Shown here in pieces: positions 25,245 through 31,804 of a DNA stretch of 35,954 nt. Under the pieces are notes generated by a model that saw only the letters and a list, made by a program, of their open reading frames with translations, searched no databases and was not told the DNA's origin. A program made the position numbers and the translations under genes. Each line of letters opens with the position of its first letter. Position 1 is the stretch's first letter. This DNA comes from a bacterium (lineage in GTDB: Bacteria > Electryoneota > B3-LCP). The stretch lies in assembly GCA_018812585.1 (NCBI GenBank), contig JAHJDJ010000299.1, positions 1-35,954 of the forward strand, written 5' to 3'.

Positions 25245-25262
25245 CTCACTGCTTGCGGTGGG
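25245..25262 (+). repeat. CCCACxGC-TT hairpin repeat, copy 3
   Basis: CTCACTGC-TT-GCGGTGGG. As RNA all eight positions pair, two of them as G-U wobbles. Confidence 0.5.
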
Positions 25263-25313
25263 TTTGTTATCTTGTCTCGACCACGGATTACGCAGATTAC
25301 ACCGATTGTAATT

Positions 25314-25343
25314 GTGCTTTTCCGCGCAATGACCGTGTTTTAT
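25314..25343 (+). repeat. 30-base direct repeat, first copy
   Basis: This 30-base segment, containing GCGCAATGACCG, matches 25627-25656 at 27 of 30 positions. The pair lies 313 bases apart on the same strand. Confidence 0.6.
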
Positions 25344-25403
25344 CTGCTACGCCGAAGCACCATCGGCACAGGCTGTCCCGGCCCCCCGCCCGATGAGGAG
25401 AGG

Positions 25404-25423
25404 CAAGGGGTTACAACCCCTTG
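25404..25423. repeat. hairpin CAAGGGGT-TACA-ACCCCTTG
   Basis: A perfect 8-bp inverted repeat with a four-base loop and no T tract. Confidence 0.5.
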
Positions 25424-25434
25424 TTGATGAAATC

Positions 25435-25481
25435 GTCGGATTCCGCCACAGGCGTCGCTTCGGGAGGAGAATCCGACCTAC
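25435..25481 (-). repeat. REP-like element 4: GTAG plus hairpin
   Basis: On the minus strand GTAG (25481-25478) directly precedes GTCGGATTC, which pairs perfectly with GAATCCGAC across a 25-base loop that holds a small CGCC-ACA-GGCG-type hairpin. Confidence 0.55.
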
Positions 25482-25534
25482 AGCACCTTCTTCGAAACCG
25501 GGGACTTGATAGCGCTGACAATGGGGGCTCTGCT

Positions 25535-25565
25535 GGTGGACTGCGCGATGCTTAGTCCACCCTAC
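25535..25565 (-). repeat. REP-like element 5: GTAG plus hairpin
   Basis: On the minus strand GTAG (25565-25562) is followed by GGTGGACT, an 11-base loop, and AGTCCACC. It is the counterpart of element 1 on the opposite strand, with one compensated stem change. Confidence 0.6.
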
Positions 25566-25598
25566 AATCCTAATTGACCGTCGCGAAAGATCGCGAAG

Positions 25599-25656
25599 AT
25601 TGCTTCGGATCGCCCCGATTTCATCGGTGCATTTCCTCGCAATGACCGCGTTTTAT
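25599..25656 (+). repeat. ATTGC-hairpin-GCAATGAC repeat, copy 1, with 30-base direct repeat
   Basis: ATTGC (25599-25603) pairs with GCAAT (25639-25643) around the inner hairpin CCGAT-TTC-ATCGG. The end of the unit is the second copy (25627-25656) of the direct repeat at 25314. Elements ending in CGCAATGAC are widespread between genes of many bacteria, as far as I recall. Confidence 0.5.
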
Positions 25657-25719
25657 TAACTTCTACATTCTCCGATCTGTCGGAGAACTTCCTCGTGATG
25701 ACAGGGTGAACACATCGTT

Positions 25720-25766
25720 CGGGACATCCCCGGCAGAAGCCGGGCGGCTTCGCCGAAGCTGTCCCG
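25720..25766. repeat. three-way-junction palindrome, copy B
   Basis: Outer stem CGGGACA/TGTCCCG (25720-25726 and 25760-25766) encloses CCCGGC-AGAA-GCCGGG and GCTTC-GCC-GAAGC. The outer stem is the same as copy A, while both inner hairpins differ in sequence but keep pairing. Confidence 0.6.
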
Positions 25767-25790
25767 GCCACCCGTCGACTTTCAGGCATT

Positions 25791-25819
25791 AAAAAAGCCG
25801 GATTGAGGACAATCCGGCT
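25791..25819 (-). terminator. Rho-independent terminator of rocA
   Basis: On the minus strand AGCCGGATTG-TCCT-CAATCCGGCT is followed by a T tract, starting about 38 bases after the rocA stop codon. The stem belongs to the same palindrome family as 25166-25201 and shares a 20-mer with 14102-14121. Confidence 0.8.
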
Positions 25820-25857
25820 CCTGATGCTAACCACTGGTCACTAGCCGACAGCCACTA

Positions 25858-27405
25858 TCAAAACTGCTCTGTCACCGATTTGGCCTGCGTGAAAAGACCT
25901 AAGTAATACCGGCCTCCAGCCTTGGAATCGGTGCCGGACATGTTGAAGCCGCCGAACGGCTGCACGCCCACCAAAGCGCCGGTGCACTTGCGGTTCAAGT
26001 AGAGGTTGCCGCAGTGCAGGTCACGGCGTCCCGCTTCCAGGTTGCCGCGGTTGCCGGAATAGATCGCACCCGTCAAACCGAATTCGGTGCCGTTGGCGAT
26101 TTCCACGGCGTCATCGTAGTCTTTAGCCTTAATCACCGCCAACACCGGCCCGAAGATCTCTTCCTGCGCGATGCGGGAATTGCGGTCCACGCCCTTGATG
26201 ATGGTCGGCTGAATGAAGTACCCGCCGTCGGGGCCTTTGCCTCCGCCCAGCACGCATTCCCCTTCGCCCTTGCCGATTTCGATGTATTCCAGAATCTTGT
26301 TGTAGGCCGCTTCATCCACCACGCCGCCCTGATGATTCTGCTGATCCTTAGGTTCGCCGATGGTGATTTTCTTGGCCAGCGCGACGGCCTTTTCGATGAC
26401 GGTATCGTAGACGTCTTCCACCACGATAGCACGGGAACAGGCCGAACACTTCTGCCCTTGGAAGCCGTAAGCCGCCTTGACGATGCCATCAGCCGCGGCG
26501 TCCAGGTCAGCGGAAGAATCGACGATGATGAAGTCCTTGCCGCCCATTTCCAGCACGGTGCGCTTGATCCAGAGCTGGCTTTCCTGCTTCTTGGCGGCGC
26601 GTTCGTGGATGCGCAGGCCGACTTCCATCGAACCGGTGAAGGCGATGAAGCGGGTGCGGGGATGATCGACGATGGTGTCACCGATCTGGCTGCCGGGGCC
26701 GGGCAGGAAATTCAGCACGCCGTCGGGTAGTCCGGTTTCCTTCATGATCTTACAGAACTGGTAGCCGATCGCCGGAGCGGTCGACGCGGGCTTCAGAATG
26801 ACGGTGTTCCCGGTCACGATGGCTGCGGAGGTCATGCCGCCCAGGATCGCACAGGGAAAGTTCCACGGCGGAATCACGGCGCCGACGCCCAGCGGGATGT
26901 AGTACAGTTCGTTCTCTTCACCAGGGTACGGGGTGACGGGCTGAGGTTCTGCGTAGCGCATCATTTCCCGTGCGTAGAATTCGAGAAAGTCGATGGTTTC
27001 AGCGACGTCGCCGTCGGCTTCGGGCCAGCTCTTGCCGACTTCATAGACCATCCAGGCGGCCAGTTCGAAGCGGCGGCGCTTGGCGATGGCTCCGGCTTTC
27101 AGCAGGTAGCGGGCTCGTTCGATGGGATCGACTTTGGACCACAGCTTGAAGGTCTCATCGGCGATGGCGATGGCTTTTTCGGCCAGCTCTTTGGTGCCTT
27201 TGCTGCAGTAGGCAACGACTTCGGAATGCTTCGAAGGGTTCAGCGATTTTATCTTATCGTCGGTGTAGATTTCCTCTCCGCCGATAACCAGCGGAATATC
27301 TCTACCCAGCTCACCCTGGACCTTATCTAAGGCGGCCAGCATTTTCTGACGGTTGGCTTCCACCGAAAAGTCGGTGAAGGCGGTTGGTGCATATTCTGGG
27401 AGCAT
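25858..27405 (-). CDS. rocA: L-glutamate gamma-semialdehyde (P5C) dehydrogenase
   Basis: This enzyme oxidises glutamate semialdehyde, formed from proline via pyrroline-5-carboxylate, to glutamate with NAD. The 515-residue protein is a standard aldehyde dehydrogenase of the RocA/PruA type. PPWNFPCAI is near residue 179 and the cofactor loop FTGSMEVG near 256. The general-base Glu is in LEMGGKD near 286, the catalytic Cys in GQKCSACSR near 320, and EEIFGPV near 410. Length fits RocA, which lacks the proline dehydrogenase domain of PutA. AAGGAG precedes the ATG. No proline dehydrogenase gene is adjacent. It sits between two repeat-rich stretches yet has normal housekeeping composition, so the repeats and modules were probably inserted around it. 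Confidence 0.94.
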   Translation of the reverse strand: MLPEYAPTAFTDFSVEANRQKMLAALDKVQGELGRDIPLVIGGEEIYTDDKIKSLNPSKHSEVVAYCSKGTKELAEKAIAIADETFKLWSKVDPIERARYLLKAGAIAKRRRFELAAWMVYEVGKSWPEADGDVAETIDFLEFYAREMMRYAEPQPVTPYPGEENELYYIPLGVGAVIPPWNFPCAILGGMTSAAIVTGNTVILKPASTAPAIGYQFCKIMKETGLPDGVLNFLPGPGSQIGDTIVDHPRTRFIAFTGSMEVGLRIHERAAKKQESQLWIKRTVLEMGGKDFIIVDSSADLDAAADGIVKAAYGFQGQKCSACSRAIVVEDVYDTVIEKAVALAKKITIGEPKDQQNHQGGVVDEAAYNKILEYIEIGKGEGECVLGGGKGPDGGYFIQPTIIKGVDRNSRIAQEEIFGPVLAVIKAKDYDDAVEIANGTEFGLTGAIYSGNRGNLEAGRRDLHCGNLYLNRKCTGALVGVQPFGGFNMSGTDSKAGGRYYLGLFTQAKSVTEQF

Positions 27406-27461
27406 GATTTCTCCTTGGGTTTGTTTTTATTGTAATTATGTCTTAAGCTAAGCGTCAGGTC

Positions 27462-27503
27462 ACATCTGTTAGTAACCGGACAAGATCCGGACGCAACAGA
27501 TGT
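27462..27503. repeat. nested palindrome
   Basis: ACATCTGTT (27462-27470) and AACAGATGT (27495-27503) form a perfect 9-bp outer stem around CCGGA-CAAGA-TCCGG. Confidence 0.5.
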
Positions 27504-27509
27504 TTATTA

Positions 27510-27550
27510 TCGGGGTCAGGGACAACCATAGGCACAGGGACCCCGACTAC
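27510..27550 (-). repeat. REP-like element 6: GTAG plus hairpin
   Basis: On the minus strand GTAG (27550-27547) is followed by TCGGGGTC, a long loop, and GACCCCGA. The stem is a third variant of elements 2 and 3, again with the change compensated. Confidence 0.6.
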
Positions 27551-27570
27551 GGAATTCGTTATTTGGATGA

Positions 27571-27607
27571 GATTGCCACGCCCTGGTAAACCAGGGCTCG
27601 CAATGAC
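27571..27607 (+). repeat. ATTGC-hairpin-GCAATGAC repeat, copy 2
   Basis: ATTGC (27572-27576) and GCAAT (27600-27604) enclose the perfect hairpin GCCCTGG-TAAA-CCAGGGC. Same layout as 25599-25643 with an unrelated inner hairpin. Confidence 0.55.
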
Positions 27608-27718
27608 TTTCTGAAGGGAAGTGAAAGTCCCGTAATATACAAAAAATGGGTGAAGGGGTCAAGGGGAGTCGGGAGAGAATTTTTTTGGGGGGGAGGAGAA
27701 TTAGTTTGGTCTCGATTT

Positions 27719-27775
27719 ATAAGTTCCCAAATAGGGAAAATAGTACTTGACTTTTCCTTGGGAACTTATTAACTT
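27719..27775 (+). promoter_or_regulatory. higBA promoter with 12-bp inverted-repeat operator
   Basis: ATAAGTTCCCAA (27719-27730) and TTGGGAACTTAT (27758-27769) are a perfect 12-bp inverted repeat. Between them lies TTGACT (27747-27752), with a weak -10 candidate TAACTT 17 bases further on. A second, smaller palindrome TTCCC-AAATA-GGGAA lies in the left arm. Operator arms flanking the -35 suit autorepression by the HigA-like antitoxin, which is the usual control of such systems. Confidence 0.65.
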
Positions 27776-27802
27776 ATATTAGAATCATTAAAATTTAACG
27801 AA

Positions 27803-28099
27803 ATGAAGATACATAATCTCGGAAAGATCAATAGTTTTATTGACAAGAAAAAGAATCATACAGCAAAGAAGCCCGTCGAGATTTGGGTGTCGAAATTGAG
27901 ATCTGCAAATTGGGAAAAACCTGATGATGTTTTAATCGATTTTCCACGGGGTTCATCGTTAGGACAAAATGGTTTCATCTTTAGAGTAGGGGGAAATAAA
28001 TGGCGTATTCTTGTAAAAATTGACTATGTCCGCCAAATAGTATTGATTAAGGAAATAGGTACTCATGCTGATTACGATGATTGGGAATTCGAGAAATAA
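27803..28099 (+). CDS. higB: HigB-family toxin (mRNA interferase)
   Basis: HigB toxins of this branch cut mRNA, usually on the ribosome. The 98-residue protein matches the HigB_toxin layout: basic N-terminal helices with KKPVEIWVSKL, then WEKPDDVLIDFP, GQNGFIFRVGGNKWRILVKI and IKEIGTHADYDDW. The VGGNxxR strand and the final THxxYD motif are family signatures shared, from memory, with E. coli HigB. Length is typical at about 95-105 residues. The antitoxin gene starts 12 bases downstream. The toxin-first order is that of higBA. Low GC content compared with rocA and walJ suggests acquisition. The ATG has no strong ribosome site. Confidence 0.87.
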   Translation: MKIHNLGKINSFIDKKKNHTAKKPVEIWVSKLRSANWEKPDDVLIDFPRGSSLGQNGFIFRVGGNKWRILVKIDYVRQIVLIKEIGTHADYDDWEFEK

Positions 28100-28111
28100 G
28101 AGGAATCGGAT

Positions 28112-29338
28112 ATGATTATGAAAGTCATAAAAAACGAAATAGACTACGATAATGCACTGAATGAACTTGAGCGCTTAATTGATCTCAATCCTAAACTTGG
28201 TTCTGAGGAGTCTAATCAGTTGGAGATTATATCCCTGCTTCTTGAGAATTATGAGAATGAACATTTCCATTTCGATCTTCCAAACCCCATCGATGCAATA
28301 AAATTTGTGATGGAGCAGAGGGATTTAAAGCAAGTTGATTTAGTTCACTTTATCGGTTCCAGAGGCAAAGTCTCTGAGGTTTTGTCCGGTAAAAGGGATT
28401 TGAGCCTTAACATGATTCGGAGGCTTCATGAAGGCTTGAACATTCCCGCTGAGATTCTGTTGAAAAAACCGGATGCTAAAATCCCTGAAGATACTGATAT
28501 AGAATGGACTCAATTTCCGCTTAATGAATTGAGAAGAAGAGGTTGGTTTGAATCATTTAGCGGATCTTATCAAGCTCTCAAAGACTGTGCAGAAGAATGG
28601 ATTGCCCCAAAGTTAAACATTCTTACCGCTAATTGTACTTCTCCTCTGCTTCCAAGAATGTCAAACGCTAGAATTAGAAGCAAGACAAAATCCCCAGATA
28701 TTTATGCCTTAATAGCGTGGCAATGCCGGGTAATCGAGAAGGCAATCAGTAATAAGATAGCATCTTATAAGAAAAAAGCATCGAGTGACCTCTTAAAACA
28801 GATCAGAGACTTATCAGTGCATCAATCAGGGCCACTTCTTGCTCAACAAGTCCTCGCTGATAATGGTATCCACCTTATCATTGAGCAACATTTTAAAAAA
28901 ACTTACTTAGATGGAGGAGTGATGTTGCTTAACAATGGCGCTCCAGTTATTGGGCTGACTTTACGGATGAACCGACTAGACAATTTCTGGTTCAGTCTAA
29001 TGCACGAATTAGCACACATTGTACTGCATTTGAATGATAATAATTTTACATTTTTCGATGATTTAGAACAACTTCAAGATTTAGATGGGTTTGAAATGGA
29101 AGCTGATTCACTCGCTAGTGATATTCTTATACCGAAAAATAAATGGAGCAGAAGTAAATCTCTGAAATATAGCAAATCTGGTTCATTCGACGAAATCGAA
29201 TCTCTCGCAACTTCTCTGCACATTAATCCTGCAATCTTAGTCGGGAGAATCCATTTTGAATCAGACACTTATGAGCGTTATGGCAAGTTATTAGGCAAGA
29301 AAATTCCAAAAACAATTTTTACTGAGCAATTACATTGA
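28112..29338 (+). CDS. higA: HigA-like antitoxin fused to an ImmA/IrrE metallopeptidase domain
   Basis: The N-terminal about 125 residues match HigA/YgjM antitoxins: an acidic N-terminal helix pair, then a helix-turn-helix at about residues 60-115 with MEQRDLKQVDL and SEVLSGKRDLSL. Ordinary HigA ends there at about 100-140 residues. This protein continues to 408 residues, with a C-terminal ImmA/IrrE-type zinc peptidase domain that has MHELAHIVLHL (HExxH near residues 298-302) and a downstream EADSLASDILIP supplying the third ligand region. ImmA-type proteases cleave repressors after stress. One protein may therefore bind the higBA operator, neutralise HigB and carry protease activity, perhaps self-directed. 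AGAGGAA precedes the ATG. Confidence 0.87.
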   Translation: MIMKVIKNEIDYDNALNELERLIDLNPKLGSEESNQLEIISLLLENYENEHFHFDLPNPIDAIKFVMEQRDLKQVDLVHFIGSRGKVSEVLSGKRDLSLNMIRRLHEGLNIPAEILLKKPDAKIPEDTDIEWTQFPLNELRRRGWFESFSGSYQALKDCAEEWIAPKLNILTANCTSPLLPRMSNARIRSKTKSPDIYALIAWQCRVIEKAISNKIASYKKKASSDLLKQIRDLSVHQSGPLLAQQVLADNGIHLIIEQHFKKTYLDGGVMLLNNGAPVIGLTLRMNRLDNFWFSLMHELAHIVLHLNDNNFTFFDDLEQLQDLDGFEMEADSLASDILIPKNKWSRSKSLKYSKSGSFDEIESLATSLHINPAILVGRIHFESDTYERYGKLLGKKIPKTIFTEQLH

Positions 29339-29355
29339 GAAAATGAAATTTAAAT

Positions 29356-29390
29356 AATAAAAGCGACTCTCAAAGGTCGCTTTTATTTAA
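29356..29390 (+). terminator. Rho-independent terminator of higBA
   Basis: AATAAAAGCGAC-TCTCAAAG-GTCGCTTTTATT is a perfect 12-bp inverted repeat 18 bases after the stop codon, with T-rich and A-rich flanks that could work in both directions. Confidence 0.8.
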
Positions 29391-29411
29391 AGGACATTTA
29401 TAACGTTTTCA

Positions 29412-29458
29412 GTAGGGATGGCTTACCCCGGCATCCGGCTATTGCCGGACAAGCTACC
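29412..29458 (+). repeat. REP-like element 7: GTAG plus nested hairpin
   Basis: GTAG (29412-29415) is followed by GGATGGCTT, which pairs imperfectly with AAGCTACC (29451-29458), around a perfect TCCGGC-TATT-GCCGGA hairpin. It is the weakest member because the outer stem has one extra base and a G-T wobble. Confidence 0.45.
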
Positions 29459-29476
29459 GCCTTTTGGGTAAAATCT

Positions 29477-30253
29477 CTATTCCACTTCAAACATGCAGGT
29501 GGGGCAGGATTGTTTGGCGGCGGTGACTTCGATGTGAGTGTGGCCTGCGTCGTGGAGATGGGTGCGGACGCGTTCGATAGCGATATCGGGGCGGTTGTTG
29601 TCTCGGCTCAGGTGGGCCAGCACCACCCGCTTGAGGCGCGGCGCAGCGACTTCCAACAGGGTTTCGGCGGCCTGGTCGTTGGACAGATGGCCGAGCAGCG
29701 ATTTGATGCGCTGCTTCAGATCCCAGGGATAGGGGCCTTCAATCAGCATGCCGACGTCGTGGTTGGATTCCAAAACGATAGCGTCGCAGTCGCGCAGATA
29801 ATCCAAGGCAGCCAGATCAACGTGCCCGAGATCGGTGGCAATGGCAATGCGCTGGCCGCCTTCTGAGATGCGGAATCCGACCGTTTCGGAGGCGTCATGG
29901 CTGACTGGAAACGCCTCGATCTGCAGATTGCCGAATTGCATGACATGGCCATTCATGCTGAAAAATCGGGTGTATTCAGGCAGATGCCTGCGCACCAGCG
30001 CGATCGTACCGGTGGAGGCGTAGATGGGGAGATCCTGACGACGGGCTAAAACCGCAGCGCCTTTGAGATGATCGGAATGTTCGTGGCTGATCAAGACCGC
30101 TTCTATGCTGGGGTAATCGCGGCCTATCTCCCTCAGGCAGTTGGTGATGCGGCGCATGGAGATGCCGGCATCAACCAGAATCGCTGCACCGCCGGAATCT
30201 TCTACGTAGGTGCAATTTCCTTCTGAACCGGACGCCAGAATGCAGAATTTCAT
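29477..30253 (-). CDS. walJ: metallo-beta-lactamase fold hydrolase (WalJ/YycJ type)
   Basis: YycJ/WalJ proteins are MBL-fold hydrolases linked in Firmicutes to the WalRK system, with a proposed DNA-processing (5'-exonuclease-like) role; in other phyla the role is less clear. The 258-residue protein begins MKFCILASGSEGNCTYV, the family's SGSxGNCT opening. It has the zinc motif SHEHSDH at about residues 56-62, a middle HDASETVGFRI, the metal-bridging Asp in ATDLGHV, and a late VLAHLSRDNN His. Length is typical. It is the last gene of the leftward group after pyrE, separated by about 97 bases, so it may have its own promoter. No histidine kinase or regulator gene is adjacent. Confidence 0.85.
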   Translation of the reverse strand: MKFCILASGSEGNCTYVEDSGGAAILVDAGISMRRITNCLREIGRDYPSIEAVLISHEHSDHLKGAAVLARRQDLPIYASTGTIALVRRHLPEYTRFFSMNGHVMQFGNLQIEAFPVSHDASETVGFRISEGGQRIAIATDLGHVDLAALDYLRDCDAIVLESNHDVGMLIEGPYPWDLKQRIKSLLGHLSNDQAAETLLEVAAPRLKRVVLAHLSRDNNRPDIAIERVRTHLHDAGHTHIEVTAAKQSCPTCMFEVE

Positions 30254-30350
30254 ACTAAATTCCTATCGTCTCAAAATCATCCAGTAAGATAATACGGTCA
30301 GAAAAGGTGAAATGCTTTAGACTGTTCGATTTATTTTACCCCGGATCGAT

Positions 30351-30944
30351 TTATTTTTTCTCAGTGCCTTTACTGCCGGGCATGTAAATGGGAATCCCAT
30401 CCGCGCACAGGGGGCAATGATCTGGATCAAAGGTGGGGATATCCAGGTCCATCAGAGCGATGGCGGGAGCGCCCAAATCCAGCGGTTTTCCCGACCGGTT
30501 GACCATTATAGCAGCTCCGACTGGATCCGCGCCGGCTTCTCTGACAGCCTGCACAACCTGCCTCGCTGATCCTCCAGTGGTGACAATATCTTCGACAACT
30601 AAGACTTTCTCACCGGGAGCGAACTCGAAACCGCGGCGGAAAGTCAGTTTATCCTCTACTCTTTCAGCGAATGCGCAAGTCACACCCAGCGAGCGGGCGA
30701 CTTCATAAGCGATGACCACGCCGCCGAGGGCCGGACCGGCAACCCTCTGGATGCCCTGATTTCTGAACACATCCGCAATGGCGGCGCAGAGTTCAGCCGC
30801 GATGTCAGGTTTTTCCAGCAGGCGAAACTTTTCGACATAATGGCCGGAATGTTTGCCGGAGCGCAGTTCGAAATGACCGTCCAGGTAAGCGCCGGACTTC
30901 TTCAGCAGCTCTTCAACTCGTGCGGGTGAGATTTGCGGTTTCAT
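30351..30944 (-). CDS. pyrE: orotate phosphoribosyltransferase
   Basis: PyrE transfers ribose 5-phosphate from PRPP to orotate to make orotidine 5'-monophosphate in de novo pyrimidine synthesis. The 197-residue protein has the PRPP-binding motif VLVVEDIVTTGGSA at about residues 110-123, FELRSGKHSGHYVEKF near the N-terminus, and GPALGGVVIAYEVA near residue 70. It begins 4 bases after the end of pyrF, so the two are translated together and carry consecutive steps. A segment AAAATAAATCGA is repeated in tandem at the stop codon and just after it, without visible effect on the protein. Confidence 0.94.
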   Translation of the reverse strand: MKPQISPARVEELLKKSGAYLDGHFELRSGKHSGHYVEKFRLLEKPDIAAELCAAIADVFRNQGIQRVAGPALGGVVIAYEVARSLGVTCAFAERVEDKLTFRRGFEFAPGEKVLVVEDIVTTGGSARQVVQAVREAGADPVGAAIMVNRSGKPLDLGAPAIALMDLDIPTFDPDHCPLCADGIPIYMPGSKGTEKK

Positions 30945-30948
30945 GGAG

Positions 30949-31758
30949 TTATTTTTCGATCTTTATATTCAGCAGTTGGCAGAATTTTTTGCAGGCGTCT
31001 GCGATATTTAAGGGGAAATTCTTTTCATCCTGGGGAAATATTATAGCGCGGGAGACGTTGACCAGAACTGGCGCACGATGGGGCCCGCTGGCGTCTACGA
31101 TGGCCTGGGCGTCGCCGCCTTGTGCTCCGATGCCGGGCACCAGGAGAGGCACCTGGGGGAAATCAGCGCGGATCTGTTTCAGTTCTTGGGGATGAGTGGC
31201 TCCCACGACTGCGCCCAGATTCTTATGAGGCGCCCAGGTTGGAATCAGGCTTAAGACTTTCTGATACAGCATCGTCCGGCCATCTGAGAAATGCTGCAGG
31301 TCGGCTGAGCCGGGATTGGTAGTCAGGGCTAAGGTAAAAGCTCCTTTGTCGGGATTTTCCAGGTAGGCCTGGAGAGTATCGCCGCCCATGTAGGGGCTTA
31401 ATGTAATCGCGTCGAAGGGTAAGCGTTCGAAGAAGGCTTTGGCGTAGTGTTTTGTCGTGTTGCCGATGTCACCGCGCTTGGCATCTGCGATGCGGAGGGT
31501 ATTCGGCGGCAATGAAAAGGCGACGTTTTCCAGCACCTGCCAGCCGGATGCGCCCCAGGCTTCATAGAAGGCGGTATTGACTTTATAAGCTGCGGCGAAA
31601 GGTTTTGTGATAGAGATAATTTCGTGGAGAAAATCGGAGATGCCGTTCAGATCGGGGCTGAATTGTTCAGGCAGCCGGTCCGGGTCGGGGTCCAATCCGA
31701 CGCAAAGCCCGATGCCCAGGGAAGAGGTGACCTGTTGCAACTTCTGGGAGAAGGTCAT
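30949..31758 (-). CDS. pyrF: orotidine 5'-phosphate decarboxylase (type 2)
   Basis: PyrF decarboxylates OMP to UMP, the last step of de novo pyrimidine synthesis. The 269-residue length and motif DAKRGDIGNTT (about residues 90-100, with the catalytic Asp-Lys-Asp set) mark the longer type 2 family, distinct from the about 230-residue E. coli type. Other landmarks are GLCVGLDPDPDRLP near the start, YKVNTAFYEA near 60, and LVPGIGAQGGD near 215. It lies 46 bases downstream of fur and 4 bases ahead of pyrE, giving a pyrF-pyrE operon possibly read through from fur. Confidence 0.95.
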   Translation of the reverse strand: MTFSQKLQQVTSSLGIGLCVGLDPDPDRLPEQFSPDLNGISDFLHEIISITKPFAAAYKVNTAFYEAWGASGWQVLENVAFSLPPNTLRIADAKRGDIGNTTKHYAKAFFERLPFDAITLSPYMGGDTLQAYLENPDKGAFTLALTTNPGSADLQHFSDGRTMLYQKVLSLIPTWAPHKNLGAVVGATHPQELKQIRADFPQVPLLVPGIGAQGGDAQAIVDASGPHRAPVLVNVSRAIIFPQDEKNFPLNIADACKKFCQLLNIKIEK

Positions 31759-31804
31759 GGCTAGTCAGGTGTAATCATAAGTCAGGAATACAGGAAATAT
31801 AATA

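Larger units (their letters stand above)
24300..25857. other. 1.56 kb non-coding stretch packed with hairpin repeats
   Basis: No supported gene was found. The small ORFs at 24504-24739, 24688-24909, 24804-25195 and 25562-25834 fall on palindromes and have repeat-derived, biased sequence. The first about 220 bases are AT-rich upstream DNA of the module. From 24534 to the rocA terminator the stretch carries at least ten hairpins of several families, listed individually. Confidence 0.75.
27406..27802. other. 397-base non-coding stretch between rocA and higB
   Basis: It holds three hairpin repeats, a T7-G7 run near 27680-27693, and the higB promoter and operator, each listed separately. No gene was found. 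Confidence 0.7.

Noticed and set aside
24534-25819. CRISPR array
   Set aside because: The hairpins are of several unrelated families, irregularly spaced, on both strands, with no constant repeat-spacer period and no cas gene.
26133-26681. 182-residue ORF inside rocA in another frame
   Set aside because: Ser/Pro/Arg-rich frame-shift shadow of a well-conserved gene.
26014-26730. 238-residue plus-strand ORF opposite rocA
   Set aside because: Antisense shadow; the sequence mirrors rocA codon bias and shows no family features.
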